Shown here in pieces: positions 24,678-33,842 of a stretch of 64,000 bases of DNA. The DNA lies in NCBI RefSeq assembly GCF_000221185.1, contig NC_015865.1, positions 1,116,001 through 1,180,000 of the forward strand, written 5' to 3'. The notes under the pieces are model-generated. The model searched no databases and was not told where the DNA came from. It was given only the letters and a program-made list of their open reading frames with translations. Origin of the DNA: Thermococcus sp. 4557 (GTDB taxonomy: Archaea; Methanobacteriota_B; Thermococci; Thermococcales; Thermococcaceae). The translations under genes were made by a program, and so were the position numbers. How positions within the stretch are numbered: the stretch's first letter is position 1; each line of letters starts with the position of its first letter.

Positions 24678-25667
24678 ATGGGCCTGAAGAGGTACTGGGA
24701 TCTGCTCACAATCATCGCCCTCTCGATCATCCTCGACCTCCTCATATTCTATGCCTCGGACAGTTTAGCGAGAAAGGCCCTAGGCCTCGCCTTCGTCCTC
24801 TTCTTCCCGGGCTACGTTTTTATAACCGCCCTCTTCCCAAACAGGCCCGAGCTGGACAACCTTGAAAGGCTCGCCCTCAGCTTCGGCCTGAGCATAGCGG
24901 TAGTACCCCTCATCGGCCTCGGCCTGAACTACACCCCCTGGGGCATTCGGCTTATCCCCATCCTGGTGAGCCTCACCGCGTTCAACATCGTTTTCTCCCT
25001 CATCGCCATCCACCGCAGGACAGGGGCCTTCGAGCCCTGGATCCCCTGGATAACCCTCGAACAGGTCAAAAGAGAGCTCGAATGGGATGAGTCGAGCAAA
25101 CTCGACAGGGCCTTGACGGTCATCCTGATAATCGCCATCATAACATCCATCGGAACCCTCGGCTACGTGGTAACCCACCCCAAACAGGGGGAGGCATTCA
25201 CAGAGTTTTACATCCTCGGACCCGAGGGCATAGCCGACAACTACCCGACGGAGCTCAGGGTCGGTCAGAACGGGACGGTGATAATAGGGATAGTCAACCA
25301 CGAGCACCGCAACGTAACATACCACGTCCAGATATGGCTGGTGAACCTGACGTGGGACAACACCACCAACACCACGATAATCCACGGGATGTACCCGATG
25401 CCCGGCTGGTTCAACGTGACGCTGCCCAGCGTCCCGGTCAACATCGAGGGCAACTGGACGCCGCAGTTCGAGACCAACTACACCTTCAGCATCGAGGAAC
25501 CCGGCAAATGGCAGGTGTGGTTCCTCCTCTTCAAGGACGATGAACCCGAGCTCCCCCCAGCCCCCGCGGACGGGAACTACGCGGAAACCCCCGCGAAGGA
25601 CCTCATACTGGAGGCAATAAACGGGACGGTCCAGAGCCTCAAGCTGAACGTGGAAGTTAAGCCATGA
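24678..25667 (+). CDS. DUF1616 membrane protein
   Basis: A 329-residue protein with four N-terminal membrane helices (LLTIIALSIILDLLIFY; ALGLAFVLFFPGYVFITALF; FGLSIAVVPLIGLGLNYT; LIPILVSLTAFNIVFSLIAI) and a further helix near 155. An outside domain follows that is rich in N-x-T sites (EFYILGPEGIADNYPTELRV). The FFPGYVFITALFP segment is characteristic of DUF1616. These proteins are common in archaeal surface-glycan regions; the function is unknown. ATG 24678 was chosen over GTG 24669 because GGTGGA at 24668-24673 is its ribosome site; TATA CATTTTAAACC is near 24636. Confidence 0.85.
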   Translation: MGLKRYWDLLTIIALSIILDLLIFYASDSLARKALGLAFVLFFPGYVFITALFPNRPELDNLERLALSFGLSIAVVPLIGLGLNYTPWGIRLIPILVSLTAFNIVFSLIAIHRRTGAFEPWIPWITLEQVKRELEWDESSKLDRALTVILIIAIITSIGTLGYVVTHPKQGEAFTEFYILGPEGIADNYPTELRVGQNGTVIIGIVNHEHRNVTYHVQIWLVNLTWDNTTNTTIIHGMYPMPGWFNVTLPSVPVNIEGNWTPQFETNYTFSIEEPGKWQVWFLLFKDDEPELPPAPADGNYAETPAKDLILEAINGTVQSLKLNVEVKP

Positions 25668-25677
25668 CGCGGCGCGC

Positions 25678-27939
25678 TCAGCCGGTTTCCAGGACCGTTA
25701 TCCTGTCGCCGGGACTGAAGCCGTTGCCGTCGGAGGGGTCGAACTTCAGACCGGGCCAGACGTCACCGTCCGCCTCCTCCCACAGGCCAACGATGTAGTG
25801 AACATCGGAGTAATCCCCCCTGATCCTCGGATAAACTTCATTCACGAAGTACCAGACCCCGGCTATTGTTGAGTCCACGTTCGTTCCTGCAATAACAAGG
25901 ATGGGCGTGCCCCGAAGGTTCTCGACGGCCTGAATAACAAAGTATCCCTCCCCCACGTCCCACCAGTTCTCAGGGGCCTCCGGGAGGGGATAGAGGCGCA
26001 TCGGGGTAGAAACCCCATCAGGGCCCAGAGAAACCAAAAGGGAGCCGGAACCCCCGAGAATGACCGTACAGTCGTTCGAACCCGCCCCAATAAGGATGAG
26101 AGATGTGTCTGAATCCAGGAGGCCACCGCACTCGGCATCATTCATCAGAGACAGGGAGTACACCCCGCTTAAAATCTGCACAGAGTACCTCGTTTCCGCT
26201 TCCCTGTCGGGCGAGCCGAAGCCGGAGGTCCGGAGGGAGAAAAATGAGCGGCCGGCCAGAGACCCCAGCGTGGACGTGGAGTACCACGACCGGTAAACCC
26301 TGAAATCGTCGGAGGAGAGAACAAGGTAAGGATAGCTGGAGTCCCACGCGGTGGTTTTGGTCCCGGGAGATACCGCCCGGAAGAAGTTTAGCAGCACGAA
26401 GCTCCTGAAATCCGAGGCGTCCCTCCACGCGACGATTCCATCGTTCTTCAGATGGTAGAGGGACACGTCCAGGGCCTCGTCAGTAATCACCGCATCGTAG
26501 GTATAGAACGCCGACGGCCTGGCCACGTTCATGCCGCTGATGAATATCAGGGAAGCCAGGAGAATCGTCAGTCCAATTCCCGAAAACTTCGCCGAAAAGG
26601 AGTTGAACTCATCGGGAAGATGCCGGAGATCCTCGTGGATTATCCTGGCCACGAGGGGGGCGCCAAAGACCGGAAAGTACTGGAGAACCCTGACGAGCCA
26701 GTTGCTGAAGCCCCAGCCCCCCGCGGTCCTCGGCATGAGGAACGAGATCGCAAGCATCGCGCCCCCGATCAGCATCCACGAAACCGCCAGGACCTCCAGG
26801 GTCTGGAGTTTTCCGCCGCGAATCCGATCGAGGAGGGAATACACAAGCATGAAGCCAAAAAAGATGTTTCCAAGCTGGAAGAACACGAAGGCCAGCAGAG
26901 ACCCGCTGTAAACGGTGCTGTAAACGGCCGAGTTCAGCAGGAACTGGAGATACACCGCGACTCCCCACGCCAACGCGGCCAGGAGCAGGATAGGGACGAA
27001 GAACCTGTTCACCATACCCACGAGGAACCCCCAGGCTCTCACAAGCAGCCCTCTCCTCCGGCGAAGGAACGAAACCACCAGCCACACAAAGGCGACGGTT
27101 AGAAGATAACCCCCGACCGCAAGGAGCTTAAAAAGCCCCTGCGACAGGTGGAGGGCACTCACGAGCCTCATGTTCTCCACAATCCAGATGACCGCACCCA
27201 CCATCCTGCCGTACGGGGGGAACCAGAGGACCGTGAGCAATCCGGCGAGCGAAGATAGGGCGACGAGCAGAAAATTCCTCCTCCATAGCCCGTTGGAGAG
27301 GTCCTCGGACAGCGACATGTAAACCGTGTAGAGCATCAACAGCACCGAGAAGAAAACAAAGGAGAGTATATGGATCAAAGCCATGAAGACGAACAGAAGC
27401 GGCAGCACGACGAAGTCAGCATCCCGAATTTCCCTGTGGCTGCTCAGATAGTAAACGGTGACAAGGAGTCCCCAGAGGAGCCCAAGCTGCTGGGGCCTCA
27501 CCTCCAGTCCGGCCCAGATGTAGTAGCTCGAAAGGAAGAGCAAGAGGACCGACAGTATTGATACCTCCCGGGAGAGACCAACCCTGCGGTAGAACCAGTA
27601 AACGACGGGAACGTACATGACAAACACCGCAAGTGAAAACGCGATGACGAGCCGCAGGGGCTCCAAACGGAAGGTATGGAATATCCCCATCAGGAGGAAG
27701 GGGAGGACAAAGCCAGAGAACGGCCACTTCCTGTAGAAATACACATCCCCCATCAGGGACATGTAATAGCTCTCATCGAACGCCGTGAAGTACCTGCCGA
27801 AACCGCAGCGTATAGAGCACCCAAGAACAAACGCGAGAAACGCCAGGAGAAGAAGCCGCCCTCCCCAGCCCAGTTTACCCCACAGGATAACCGAGACAGC
27901 CCCCAGAATGAAGATAAAGGTAAGCACCGCCACTTCCAA
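25678..27939 (-). CDS. Polytopic GT-C-like membrane protein with a shared C-terminal surface domain
   Basis: A 753-residue protein. About 450 residues form roughly twelve membrane helices, with an acidic first loop (RYFTAFDESYYMSLMGDVYF) of the kind used by GT-C sugar transferases, though no family can be named. The remaining part is outside. The last 150 or so residues form a domain also seen at the ends of two other proteins here: LILIGAGSN, NWWDVGEGYFVIQAV, AGTNVDSTIAGVWYFV, DVHYIVGLW and DGNGFSPGDRITVL. The start is a TTG at 27939, six bases after the upstream gene's stop; GTG 27933 is an alternative. It lies second in an apparent operon. Confidence 0.75.
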   Translation of the reverse strand: MEVAVLTFIFILGAVSVILWGKLGWGGRLLLLAFLAFVLGCSIRCGFGRYFTAFDESYYMSLMGDVYFYRKWPFSGFVLPFLLMGIFHTFRLEPLRLVIAFSLAVFVMYVPVVYWFYRRVGLSREVSILSVLLLFLSSYYIWAGLEVRPQQLGLLWGLLVTVYYLSSHREIRDADFVVLPLLFVFMALIHILSFVFFSVLLMLYTVYMSLSEDLSNGLWRRNFLLVALSSLAGLLTVLWFPPYGRMVGAVIWIVENMRLVSALHLSQGLFKLLAVGGYLLTVAFVWLVVSFLRRRRGLLVRAWGFLVGMVNRFFVPILLLAALAWGVAVYLQFLLNSAVYSTVYSGSLLAFVFFQLGNIFFGFMLVYSLLDRIRGGKLQTLEVLAVSWMLIGGAMLAISFLMPRTAGGWGFSNWLVRVLQYFPVFGAPLVARIIHEDLRHLPDEFNSFSAKFSGIGLTILLASLIFISGMNVARPSAFYTYDAVITDEALDVSLYHLKNDGIVAWRDASDFRSFVLLNFFRAVSPGTKTTAWDSSYPYLVLSSDDFRVYRSWYSTSTLGSLAGRSFFSLRTSGFGSPDREAETRYSVQILSGVYSLSLMNDAECGGLLDSDTSLILIGAGSNDCTVILGGSGSLLVSLGPDGVSTPMRLYPLPEAPENWWDVGEGYFVIQAVENLRGTPILVIAGTNVDSTIAGVWYFVNEVYPRIRGDYSDVHYIVGLWEEADGDVWPGLKFDPSDGNGFSPGDRITVLETG

Positions 27940-27945
27940 CTTGCT

Positions 27946-28677
27946 TTACCCCCCTGCCTCCAGAAGGGCCCTCAAGGAGTATTTCTCGCCGGAACTGGAG
28001 ACGACAACGACCCGTATCTCCACGGGGTGGGGAACGTACTCCACCTTGAGTGTTCTCAGAGAGATCACGTACCCGTCACCATCGCGGGTTAGGTTGAATT
28101 CCCTGTGGACTTCTATGAGCCTGTCCCCGTCTTTCCTCCGGGAAACGTCCGAAATACTGGTTCCATCAGTGGTGTTGACGATAATTGAGGTCCCGTTGGC
28201 AACATACATAAGGGGAAAGTTCTCCAGAACGTGGATAAGATCGTCCCCGGTGAGGTTGAATCTCGTGAGGTCAATGCCGTACGCCCGCGGGGCACCAACA
28301 ACGTCCGAAGAGCCGTTCACCCTCAGAACCCTCGTTTCATCCAGCAGTACGCGCTCGGAGTAGTTAACTGCATCGATGGAAAAGCTGAACTGAACCCTCT
28401 GGATATCACCCGGATTCAGGGTGACCTTACCGGTTTCTATCGAGGAGTTATCGAGATACACCGTATACACATAGGTACTGACGCCCTCCTCATGGGACTC
28501 AATAAGGAACGCAAGCTCGTACGTCCTGTTCGGCTCAACCCTGGGGAAGACGTCGCTTTCAAAATAGACCTTGGTGTAACCCTGAGAATGAGGCTGATTG
28601 AGCGTCACAACCAGCAGGGAAGCCCCCAACAGCACCACCGCAATTAGAGCCAGAGGATAAATCCACCGCCGCTTCAT
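27946..28677 (-). CDS. Membrane-anchored extracellular protein, unknown
   Basis: A 243-residue protein with an N-terminal anchor (WIYPLALIAVVLLGASLLVVTL) and an outside beta-rich region with several N-x-S/T sites. The region starts like the outside part of DUF1616 proteins (VYFESDVFPRVEPNRTYELA). No enzyme motif is seen. ATG 28677 follows GTGGGGGT and is preferred over GTG 28689. The gene leads a two-gene unit with the GT-C-like protein. Its product could be a subunit or partner of that protein, by position only. Confidence 0.7.
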   Translation of the reverse strand: MKRRWIYPLALIAVVLLGASLLVVTLNQPHSQGYTKVYFESDVFPRVEPNRTYELAFLIESHEEGVSTYVYTVYLDNSSIETGKVTLNPGDIQRVQFSFSIDAVNYSERVLLDETRVLRVNGSSDVVGAPRAYGIDLTRFNLTGDDLIHVLENFPLMYVANGTSIIVNTTDGTSISDVSRRKDGDRLIEVHREFNLTRDGDGYVISLRTLKVEYVPHPVEIRVVVVSSSGEKYSLRALLEAGG

Positions 28678-28790
28678 ACAGACCCCCACGTGTCCCTCCG
28701 TTCAGGATAAACCCCCGAGAATTTAAAACTTTTGCCAGAAGTTAGAACAAAACCTGAAAAGGAAGAAAAAGGAAACCTTCAAGATTCACT

Positions 28791-31328
28791 TCAGTCCCAG
28801 TAGTAGCAGTAGCAGCTCGGGATGCTGTCGGTCCAGATGACATCTCCAGGCTCAAGGCCAAAGAGTCCTGGGTCGCTCATGTACATGATGTGCAGTATGT
28901 CGTCGCCGGTGCTGAAGCCGTTGACGTCGTCCGGAGCGCCTCTGATCCAGGCGGGAGCGAATATGGACTCCTCCCAGTATACGTAGTCGTCACTGCTCTC
29001 TCTCCACTCTCCCACTATGTATCCGCTCGGCGGAAGCGGCTGGTGGCCGTATCCCATGTAAATTATCCAGTCAACGAGCCAGGAAGCTGCGACAGTACCG
29101 TCAACGCCGGCACCTTCAATTGAAAACACTAGGACGCCGTCGTCGGTGGTGAACCACTGGATGACGAATATGTCCCTGCTGACATCGTACCACTGCTCGT
29201 CCGGCCCGACCCACTCGACAACGGTGCCGTTCGGTAGCACGAACGCATCGTACATTCCGTTCTGAGGCGGCCTTCTGACGACTGGCGCTATGCCCTCGGT
29301 GTACTCGTAGTATCCGAGCGGCAGGTTGACTCCACTGCCGCCGACGAGGATAACGATGTCTCCCGGCTGGAGGCCAGGCATCTCACCGGTGGTGAGGTCA
29401 ACGTACTGCGGGTTGTCGTCGAAGATGACCCTGCTGGCGTTGGCACCGGCCTGGCTGAGGTAGAACAGCACACCGAGGTTGTCGGCGGCCAGGGTGCCGT
29501 GGCCGGTGGTTATGACCGGGTTCTGGTCGGCGTCGAAGCTCCATCCGAAGTACGGCTGCGGTGAACCGAGGGCCCAGCTTCCGCCGCCCTCGACTATGTA
29601 CCTGGCGTTCTGGAGAACGTCACAGAGGCCAAGCTCAAGGCAGATGGCCCTGCGGACCGTGAAGTCCTGGGAAGCGACCTGTATCGGGTCGTACCTCTCA
29701 AGCTGCTCGCCGTGGAGCTCGTAGATGGCCTCGAGCTCGATGGTCTTCTCCATGCCCTGGAGGTACAGGTACTCGCGGAGTATCTGGCTGAGGTTGTAAA
29801 CGTAGAGCGTGGTGATGTTGTTGTCGAGCTCGTTGACGGCGTAGAACGTGTCGCAGTCCTTCACGTACTCGTTGATGACATTGAAGCTGAAGAGGGCGAA
29901 ACCGGGCTTGGTGAACTCGTCCACATGGGTGTACGTCACTATGAACCTGAACTTAATCATCGTGACGCCGCTGACGGAGAAGTTAACGGAGGTCGTGTTC
30001 CACGGGGTGTCGTCGGCCTCGGTGAAGCTCAGGAGGTCAATCCAGTTGGTGCTCCAGCCGTTCGTTGGGTCGTACACCTTGTACTGGAGGGTGACGGTGA
30101 CGTTCGGGTCGAGGGCCAGGGCATAGGTGAAGGTGGCGTTAACGGTTCCGGTGTAGGTCTTAACGTCAGCGCTGGTGTTGTCGATGAGCCGCATGGGGTC
30201 TGTCATTATGTAGCTGTTGTTATCTATCTCGTAGCCGGTCGGGTAGGTAGTGAGGGCCCATCCATAGCCCATGTTGTAGTAGGCGACCATGTCGGCAGGC
30301 TCGGCGTGCACGAAGCCATGGTCCTCATCTAGATCCCATCCCTGGAGGTAGTCATTGGCACCCTCGGGAACCTTTCTGGTGAAGTTCTCGGTGATAACAC
30401 CCCAGCTGACTTCACCATCGCTGATGAGGATGCACTCCTTGTAGGTCTGGAAGTACTCGGCCGGGAGCCAGTACCTGAGCTGGTTGTCCACGAATATCTT
30501 AATTCCCTTGAAGGTCAGGTTCTGGTAGCTGAGGTTCCAGGCGTAGACGTTGTAGTCGAACCTGCTGTCCCTACAGTCAAGCGTGTAGCTGAGCGGATAG
30601 CTTATCGTATACACAGGACCGTCCTCAAGGTACTTGACGAAGGTCTTCTTGAGATCGCCGTAGTTGATAATGTCATAGTGCTCATCTGGGCTGCAGCCAC
30701 CGCACTCGGAGTCGTTGTAGTGCCATTTAATGAGGAACGGCTTCGGCAGGTTGAGCGGTGGCTTGGGACCCTTGATGACAACCGGTGCAGTGCCCGAAGA
30801 CCTCGGGTTTCCACCGACGTAGGTACCAACGCTAACGGTATAGGTTCCCGGAATCTCCGGGTTCTTAAGGCCGCCGAGAACTATCTCAACCGTGTCAGTA
30901 GTAGCTATCGGTATGTTGACGTAAATGAACACCGACTGGACGTTTGGATCGGACGGATCCTGCTGGTAGCGTACAACGTTTACAACATTGCCGGTCTTGT
31001 CAGTTCCGTTGATCTTGAATGAGACCAATGAGACCTGAGTAACGTCGAACGGAGAAATCCCAGTAAAACCAACCTTGATGAGTCCCTGCCCTCCACCTGG
31101 AAGGTCCAGGAGCGAGTTGTTGAAGTACAGGGTCAGTTCAACATTGGTGGCGTTTGTAGTGTCGTTGGATAGCTGGGGTGGAGCTATGAAGTTGATGTCA
31201 GGCAATGAGTCATCCGCAAGCGGCTGGAACGTTATCGGTGTGGTTGGCACTGAGATGCTTACTGCCGCGGGCACTGCAGCTGCTAAAACAAACAAAGCCA
31301 ACAATAAACTAAGGGTTTTCCTTCTCAT
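28791..31328 (-). CDS. Large secreted surface protein with shared C-terminal domain
   Basis: An 845-residue protein with signal peptide MRRKTLSLLLALFVLAAAVP and no further membrane helix, rich in beta strands and N-x-S/T sites. The Cys residues (SECGGCSP, TLDCRDSR, KECILISD, SCYCYYWD at the very end) suggest disulfides. The last 200 residues contain GDIVILVGGSGVN, EQWYDVSRDIFVIQWF, EGAGVDGTVAASWLVDWI, SGYIVGEW and DDVNGFSTGDDILHI, matching the domain in the genes at 25678 and 58916. It may be a component of the cell envelope or an extracellular complex. The strong promoter (TATA near 31394-31403) and GAGGTGAAT ribosome site suggest high expression. Confidence 0.8.
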   Translation of the reverse strand: MRRKTLSLLLALFVLAAAVPAAVSISVPTTPITFQPLADDSLPDINFIAPPQLSNDTTNATNVELTLYFNNSLLDLPGGGQGLIKVGFTGISPFDVTQVSLVSFKINGTDKTGNVVNVVRYQQDPSDPNVQSVFIYVNIPIATTDTVEIVLGGLKNPEIPGTYTVSVGTYVGGNPRSSGTAPVVIKGPKPPLNLPKPFLIKWHYNDSECGGCSPDEHYDIINYGDLKKTFVKYLEDGPVYTISYPLSYTLDCRDSRFDYNVYAWNLSYQNLTFKGIKIFVDNQLRYWLPAEYFQTYKECILISDGEVSWGVITENFTRKVPEGANDYLQGWDLDEDHGFVHAEPADMVAYYNMGYGWALTTYPTGYEIDNNSYIMTDPMRLIDNTSADVKTYTGTVNATFTYALALDPNVTVTLQYKVYDPTNGWSTNWIDLLSFTEADDTPWNTTSVNFSVSGVTMIKFRFIVTYTHVDEFTKPGFALFSFNVINEYVKDCDTFYAVNELDNNITTLYVYNLSQILREYLYLQGMEKTIELEAIYELHGEQLERYDPIQVASQDFTVRRAICLELGLCDVLQNARYIVEGGGSWALGSPQPYFGWSFDADQNPVITTGHGTLAADNLGVLFYLSQAGANASRVIFDDNPQYVDLTTGEMPGLQPGDIVILVGGSGVNLPLGYYEYTEGIAPVVRRPPQNGMYDAFVLPNGTVVEWVGPDEQWYDVSRDIFVIQWFTTDDGVLVFSIEGAGVDGTVAASWLVDWIIYMGYGHQPLPPSGYIVGEWRESSDDYVYWEESIFAPAWIRGAPDDVNGFSTGDDILHIMYMSDPGLFGLEPGDVIWTDSIPSCYCYYWD

Positions 31329-31650
31329 ACCATATTCACCTCTCTATCCCGGTACCGGGGGGTAACCCCACTCGACATATAGTGTTTTAGAATATATAAG
31401 CTTTTCTTTGATTAACAACACTCATATACTAGATTGTAATTCGTAACCCGACAATTGTGCGTAGATTACGTGTAAGATTTAAGAATAGAAAAACATTAAA
31501 TTTAGTAGGTTCTTAACATTGATGATTTCTAGTCGTAATCATGATATGGAGTAATTGTTTACCATGTGCCACTTCTGATTCAATGGGATACAATAATACA
31601 TAGTCCGGGACCAATTCCTAGCACCCTAGGTAACATTCAAAAACCAGTCA
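31329..31650. other. Intergenic region with promoter of the large secreted protein
   Basis: Read on the minus strand, CTTATATATTC near 31393-31403 is a good TATA box, putting the transcript start near 31370 and leaving a 40-base leader with the 12-base palindrome CCCGGTACCGGG (31348-31359) and GAGGTG. The rest, to 31650, is AT-rich without a credible gene. Its right end adjoins the 3' end of the GT4 gene. Confidence 0.55.
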
Positions 31651-32724
31651 TCAAATATCGGGTCGATATTCAAACCCCACGCGCGCCAGTATCGACATCT
31701 TCCTCAGGAGCTTTGGGTTGTCCATTACCCACCTCATGGCATCAACAAGGGCCGACACGCTCAGATCCTCCAGAACGAATCCGTTCCTGCCCGACTCAAC
31801 GAGAAACTTTGCCCCCACGTTGGGCGACACGATGACGGGAACACCGAAGGCAAGGGCCTCGGCGACCACCATTCCAAAGGACTCGAAAGAAGAGGGAAGA
31901 ACGAGAACCCCTGCTCGCGAGTATATTCCCGCCAGTTCCTCAGGGCTGTTGACCCTGCCAAAGAACCGGACCCTCGAACCGAGGCCGAGCTCAAGGGCCA
32001 GCCGCCGGTACTCATCAAGAAGATCCCCGTCCCCGACGACCCAGAGCTCCCACTCCGGAAACTCGGCTGAGAGCCTGGAGAACGCCCTGATCAGGAGATC
32101 GAGGTTCTTGAACCTGTGATACTTGCCAATCTGCCCAACGAAGAGAACCACTTTTTCCCCGGATCCACCCTTCTGAAAGGAGGAGCGCCCGGGAAGGTCG
32201 ATTTTCGGGGGCGATATACCTGGATTGTAACCGAGTCCGCGCAGATGCTCCCAGACCGTTTTTGAAACGGCGATTATCTCTGCCCCGCGGAGGGTGAGCC
32301 TTTCCAGGGTCGCGGAGTATATTGAAGAAACGAGGTCAAGCAGCCTGGCGCCCTTCTTGAGTCCAACGGTGTGGTAAACTACAGTTACCGGAATTCCCCG
32401 GAGCTTCGCCAGGAAGGACGCCACATCGGCAGCGAAGGGAACCGGAGTGTGCGCAATAACCATGTCCGCATCCCGAATCATCGCGGCTGCCCTCAGGACG
32501 AACCGCAGGCTCAGGGGGGTGTTGGAGAGTATCACCCCTGGCCTAACGCGGTGAACCCGTATCCCCCCAACGTCCTCAACACCACCCTTCCCCCGGGTCA
32601 TGCAGAGAACCTCGACCTCGTTCTCACCGGACAGCGCCCTGGCCATGTCGAGGGCGTATCTCTCCAGTCCGCCGCCCTCGGGATAGAAATAGGGAGAAAC
32701 GATGAGGATCCTGCGCCGTCCCAT
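31651..32724 (-). CDS. GT4-family glycosyltransferase
   Basis: A 357-residue GT-B enzyme beginning MGRRRILIVSPYFYPEGGGL with the usual GGxERY motif. VIAHTPVPFAADVASFLAK and VYHTVG lie in the acceptor half; LFVGQIGKYHRFKNLDLLIR and VLPSSFESFGMVVAEALAFG (E-x7-E) lie in the donor half. The C-terminus ends quickly after FEYRPDI, somewhat short for the family, so a small 3' truncation is possible. The ATG at 32724 shares one base with the stop of the upstream GT2 gene. It is the last gene of the minus-strand glycosylation operon. Confidence 0.86.
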   Translation of the reverse strand: MGRRRILIVSPYFYPEGGGLERYALDMARALSGENEVEVLCMTRGKGGVEDVGGIRVHRVRPGVILSNTPLSLRFVLRAAAMIRDADMVIAHTPVPFAADVASFLAKLRGIPVTVVYHTVGLKKGARLLDLVSSIYSATLERLTLRGAEIIAVSKTVWEHLRGLGYNPGISPPKIDLPGRSSFQKGGSGEKVVLFVGQIGKYHRFKNLDLLIRAFSRLSAEFPEWELWVVGDGDLLDEYRRLALELGLGSRVRFFGRVNSPEELAGIYSRAGVLVLPSSFESFGMVVAEALAFGVPVIVSPNVGAKFLVESGRNGFVLEDLSVSALVDAMRWVMDNPKLLRKMSILARVGFEYRPDI

Positions 32725-33842
32725 CAATGCTCCCCCTTCAGCATGTAGATGCTGACGAAGAACGAGAAGAATATCACCGACAGCCCCAGGGTCGTTAGGG
32801 TGAGCACTAGGACGGCCTCCCTGAGCATGAAGAGGGCCCCGTAACCGGACGAGCTCCACTCCATGAAGATATAAATTCCCAGGAGCACGCCGACGATGAA
32901 CATCAGGCCGCCAACGAGCAGCCCCTCCTCGAGTATGGAGTACCTCATGAAGAACCTCGTCAGACGGGTGGGCTCGTCGAGACCCTCTTTAACGGCGTAG
33001 ACCCTGGCTGAGATTCCAAACCCAAGTATCTGGAAGCCAAGCAGGGTCAGTGCGCTACCGAGGATCAGGGTGTGAAGCCTCTCCGACCTGATGAAGTAAG
33101 CGTACCCCATCAGGACAACTCCAGCCAGCATGAAAACTACTGCTGGAAGGAGGAAGAGGTACGAGGGGGAATAGAGGAGCATGAGCCTCAGGTGCCTCCA
33201 TCCATCCCTAAAGGAGCTGAGCTTGGATTCCCCAATTCTCGGGTGGTACTTTATCGGAACCTCCACCGTACGAAGGCCTCTCTTTGCAGCCTCGATCACC
33301 ATCTCGCTGGCGAACTCCATCCCCTTGCACTGGAGGGGGAGTTTTTCAAGGGCGTCCCTTCGTATCGCCCTCATGCCGCAGTGGGCATCGCTTATGCCCG
33401 CCTTGAAGAGGAAGTTGAGTATCCACGTGAGGAGGGGGTTCCCAATGCGTCTGTGGAGCCACGGCATGGCCCCATCGTCCATCTCCCCCTTAAGGCGAGT
33501 CCCCATGACGAAGTCCGCTTCCCCTCTGAAGAGGGGTTCCAGGAGCTTCGGGATGTCCTCGGGGTCGTAACTACCGTCGGGATCCATCATCACGATGAAC
33601 CTGCCCCGAGCGTTTCTGAAACCCGTCAGGTATGCATCGCCGTAGCCCTTCCCCTCCTGCCTTATCACGCGCGCCCCCATGGATTTCGCTATCTCCGGCG
33701 TCCTGTCTGTGCTCTTATCAACGACCACGATCTCATAGGGAACGCCCATCCTTTCGAGGACATCCTTTATACGGGGCAGCATTATGGATATTGCCTCTTC
33801 CTCGTTCATGGTGGGCAGTACTACCGTTATCTCAGGCTCCAT
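32724..33842 (-). CDS. GT2 dolichyl-phosphate sugar synthase-like glycosyltransferase
   Basis: A 372-residue enzyme with the catalytic domain MEPEITVVLPTMNEEEAI, IVVVDKSTDRTPEIAK, VMMDPDGSYDPEDIPKLLEP and a later GMRAIRRDALEKLPL segment. Four C-terminal membrane helices follow (for example YLFLLPAVVFMLAGVVLMGY). It should load a sugar from a nucleotide donor onto dolichyl phosphate for use outside the membrane. ATG 33842 starts 11 bases before the end of the upstream GT4 gene; the longer frame from 33896 lies inside that gene. A family member with two C-terminal helices lies frameshifted at 583-1589. Confidence 0.88.
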   Translation of the reverse strand: MEPEITVVLPTMNEEEAISIMLPRIKDVLERMGVPYEIVVVDKSTDRTPEIAKSMGARVIRQEGKGYGDAYLTGFRNARGRFIVMMDPDGSYDPEDIPKLLEPLFRGEADFVMGTRLKGEMDDGAMPWLHRRIGNPLLTWILNFLFKAGISDAHCGMRAIRRDALEKLPLQCKGMEFASEMVIEAAKRGLRTVEVPIKYHPRIGESKLSSFRDGWRHLRLMLLYSPSYLFLLPAVVFMLAGVVLMGYAYFIRSERLHTLILGSALTLLGFQILGFGISARVYAVKEGLDEPTRLTRFFMRYSILEEGLLVGGLMFIVGVLLGIYIFMEWSSSGYGALFMLREAVLVLTLTTLGLSVIFFSFFVSIYMLKGEH

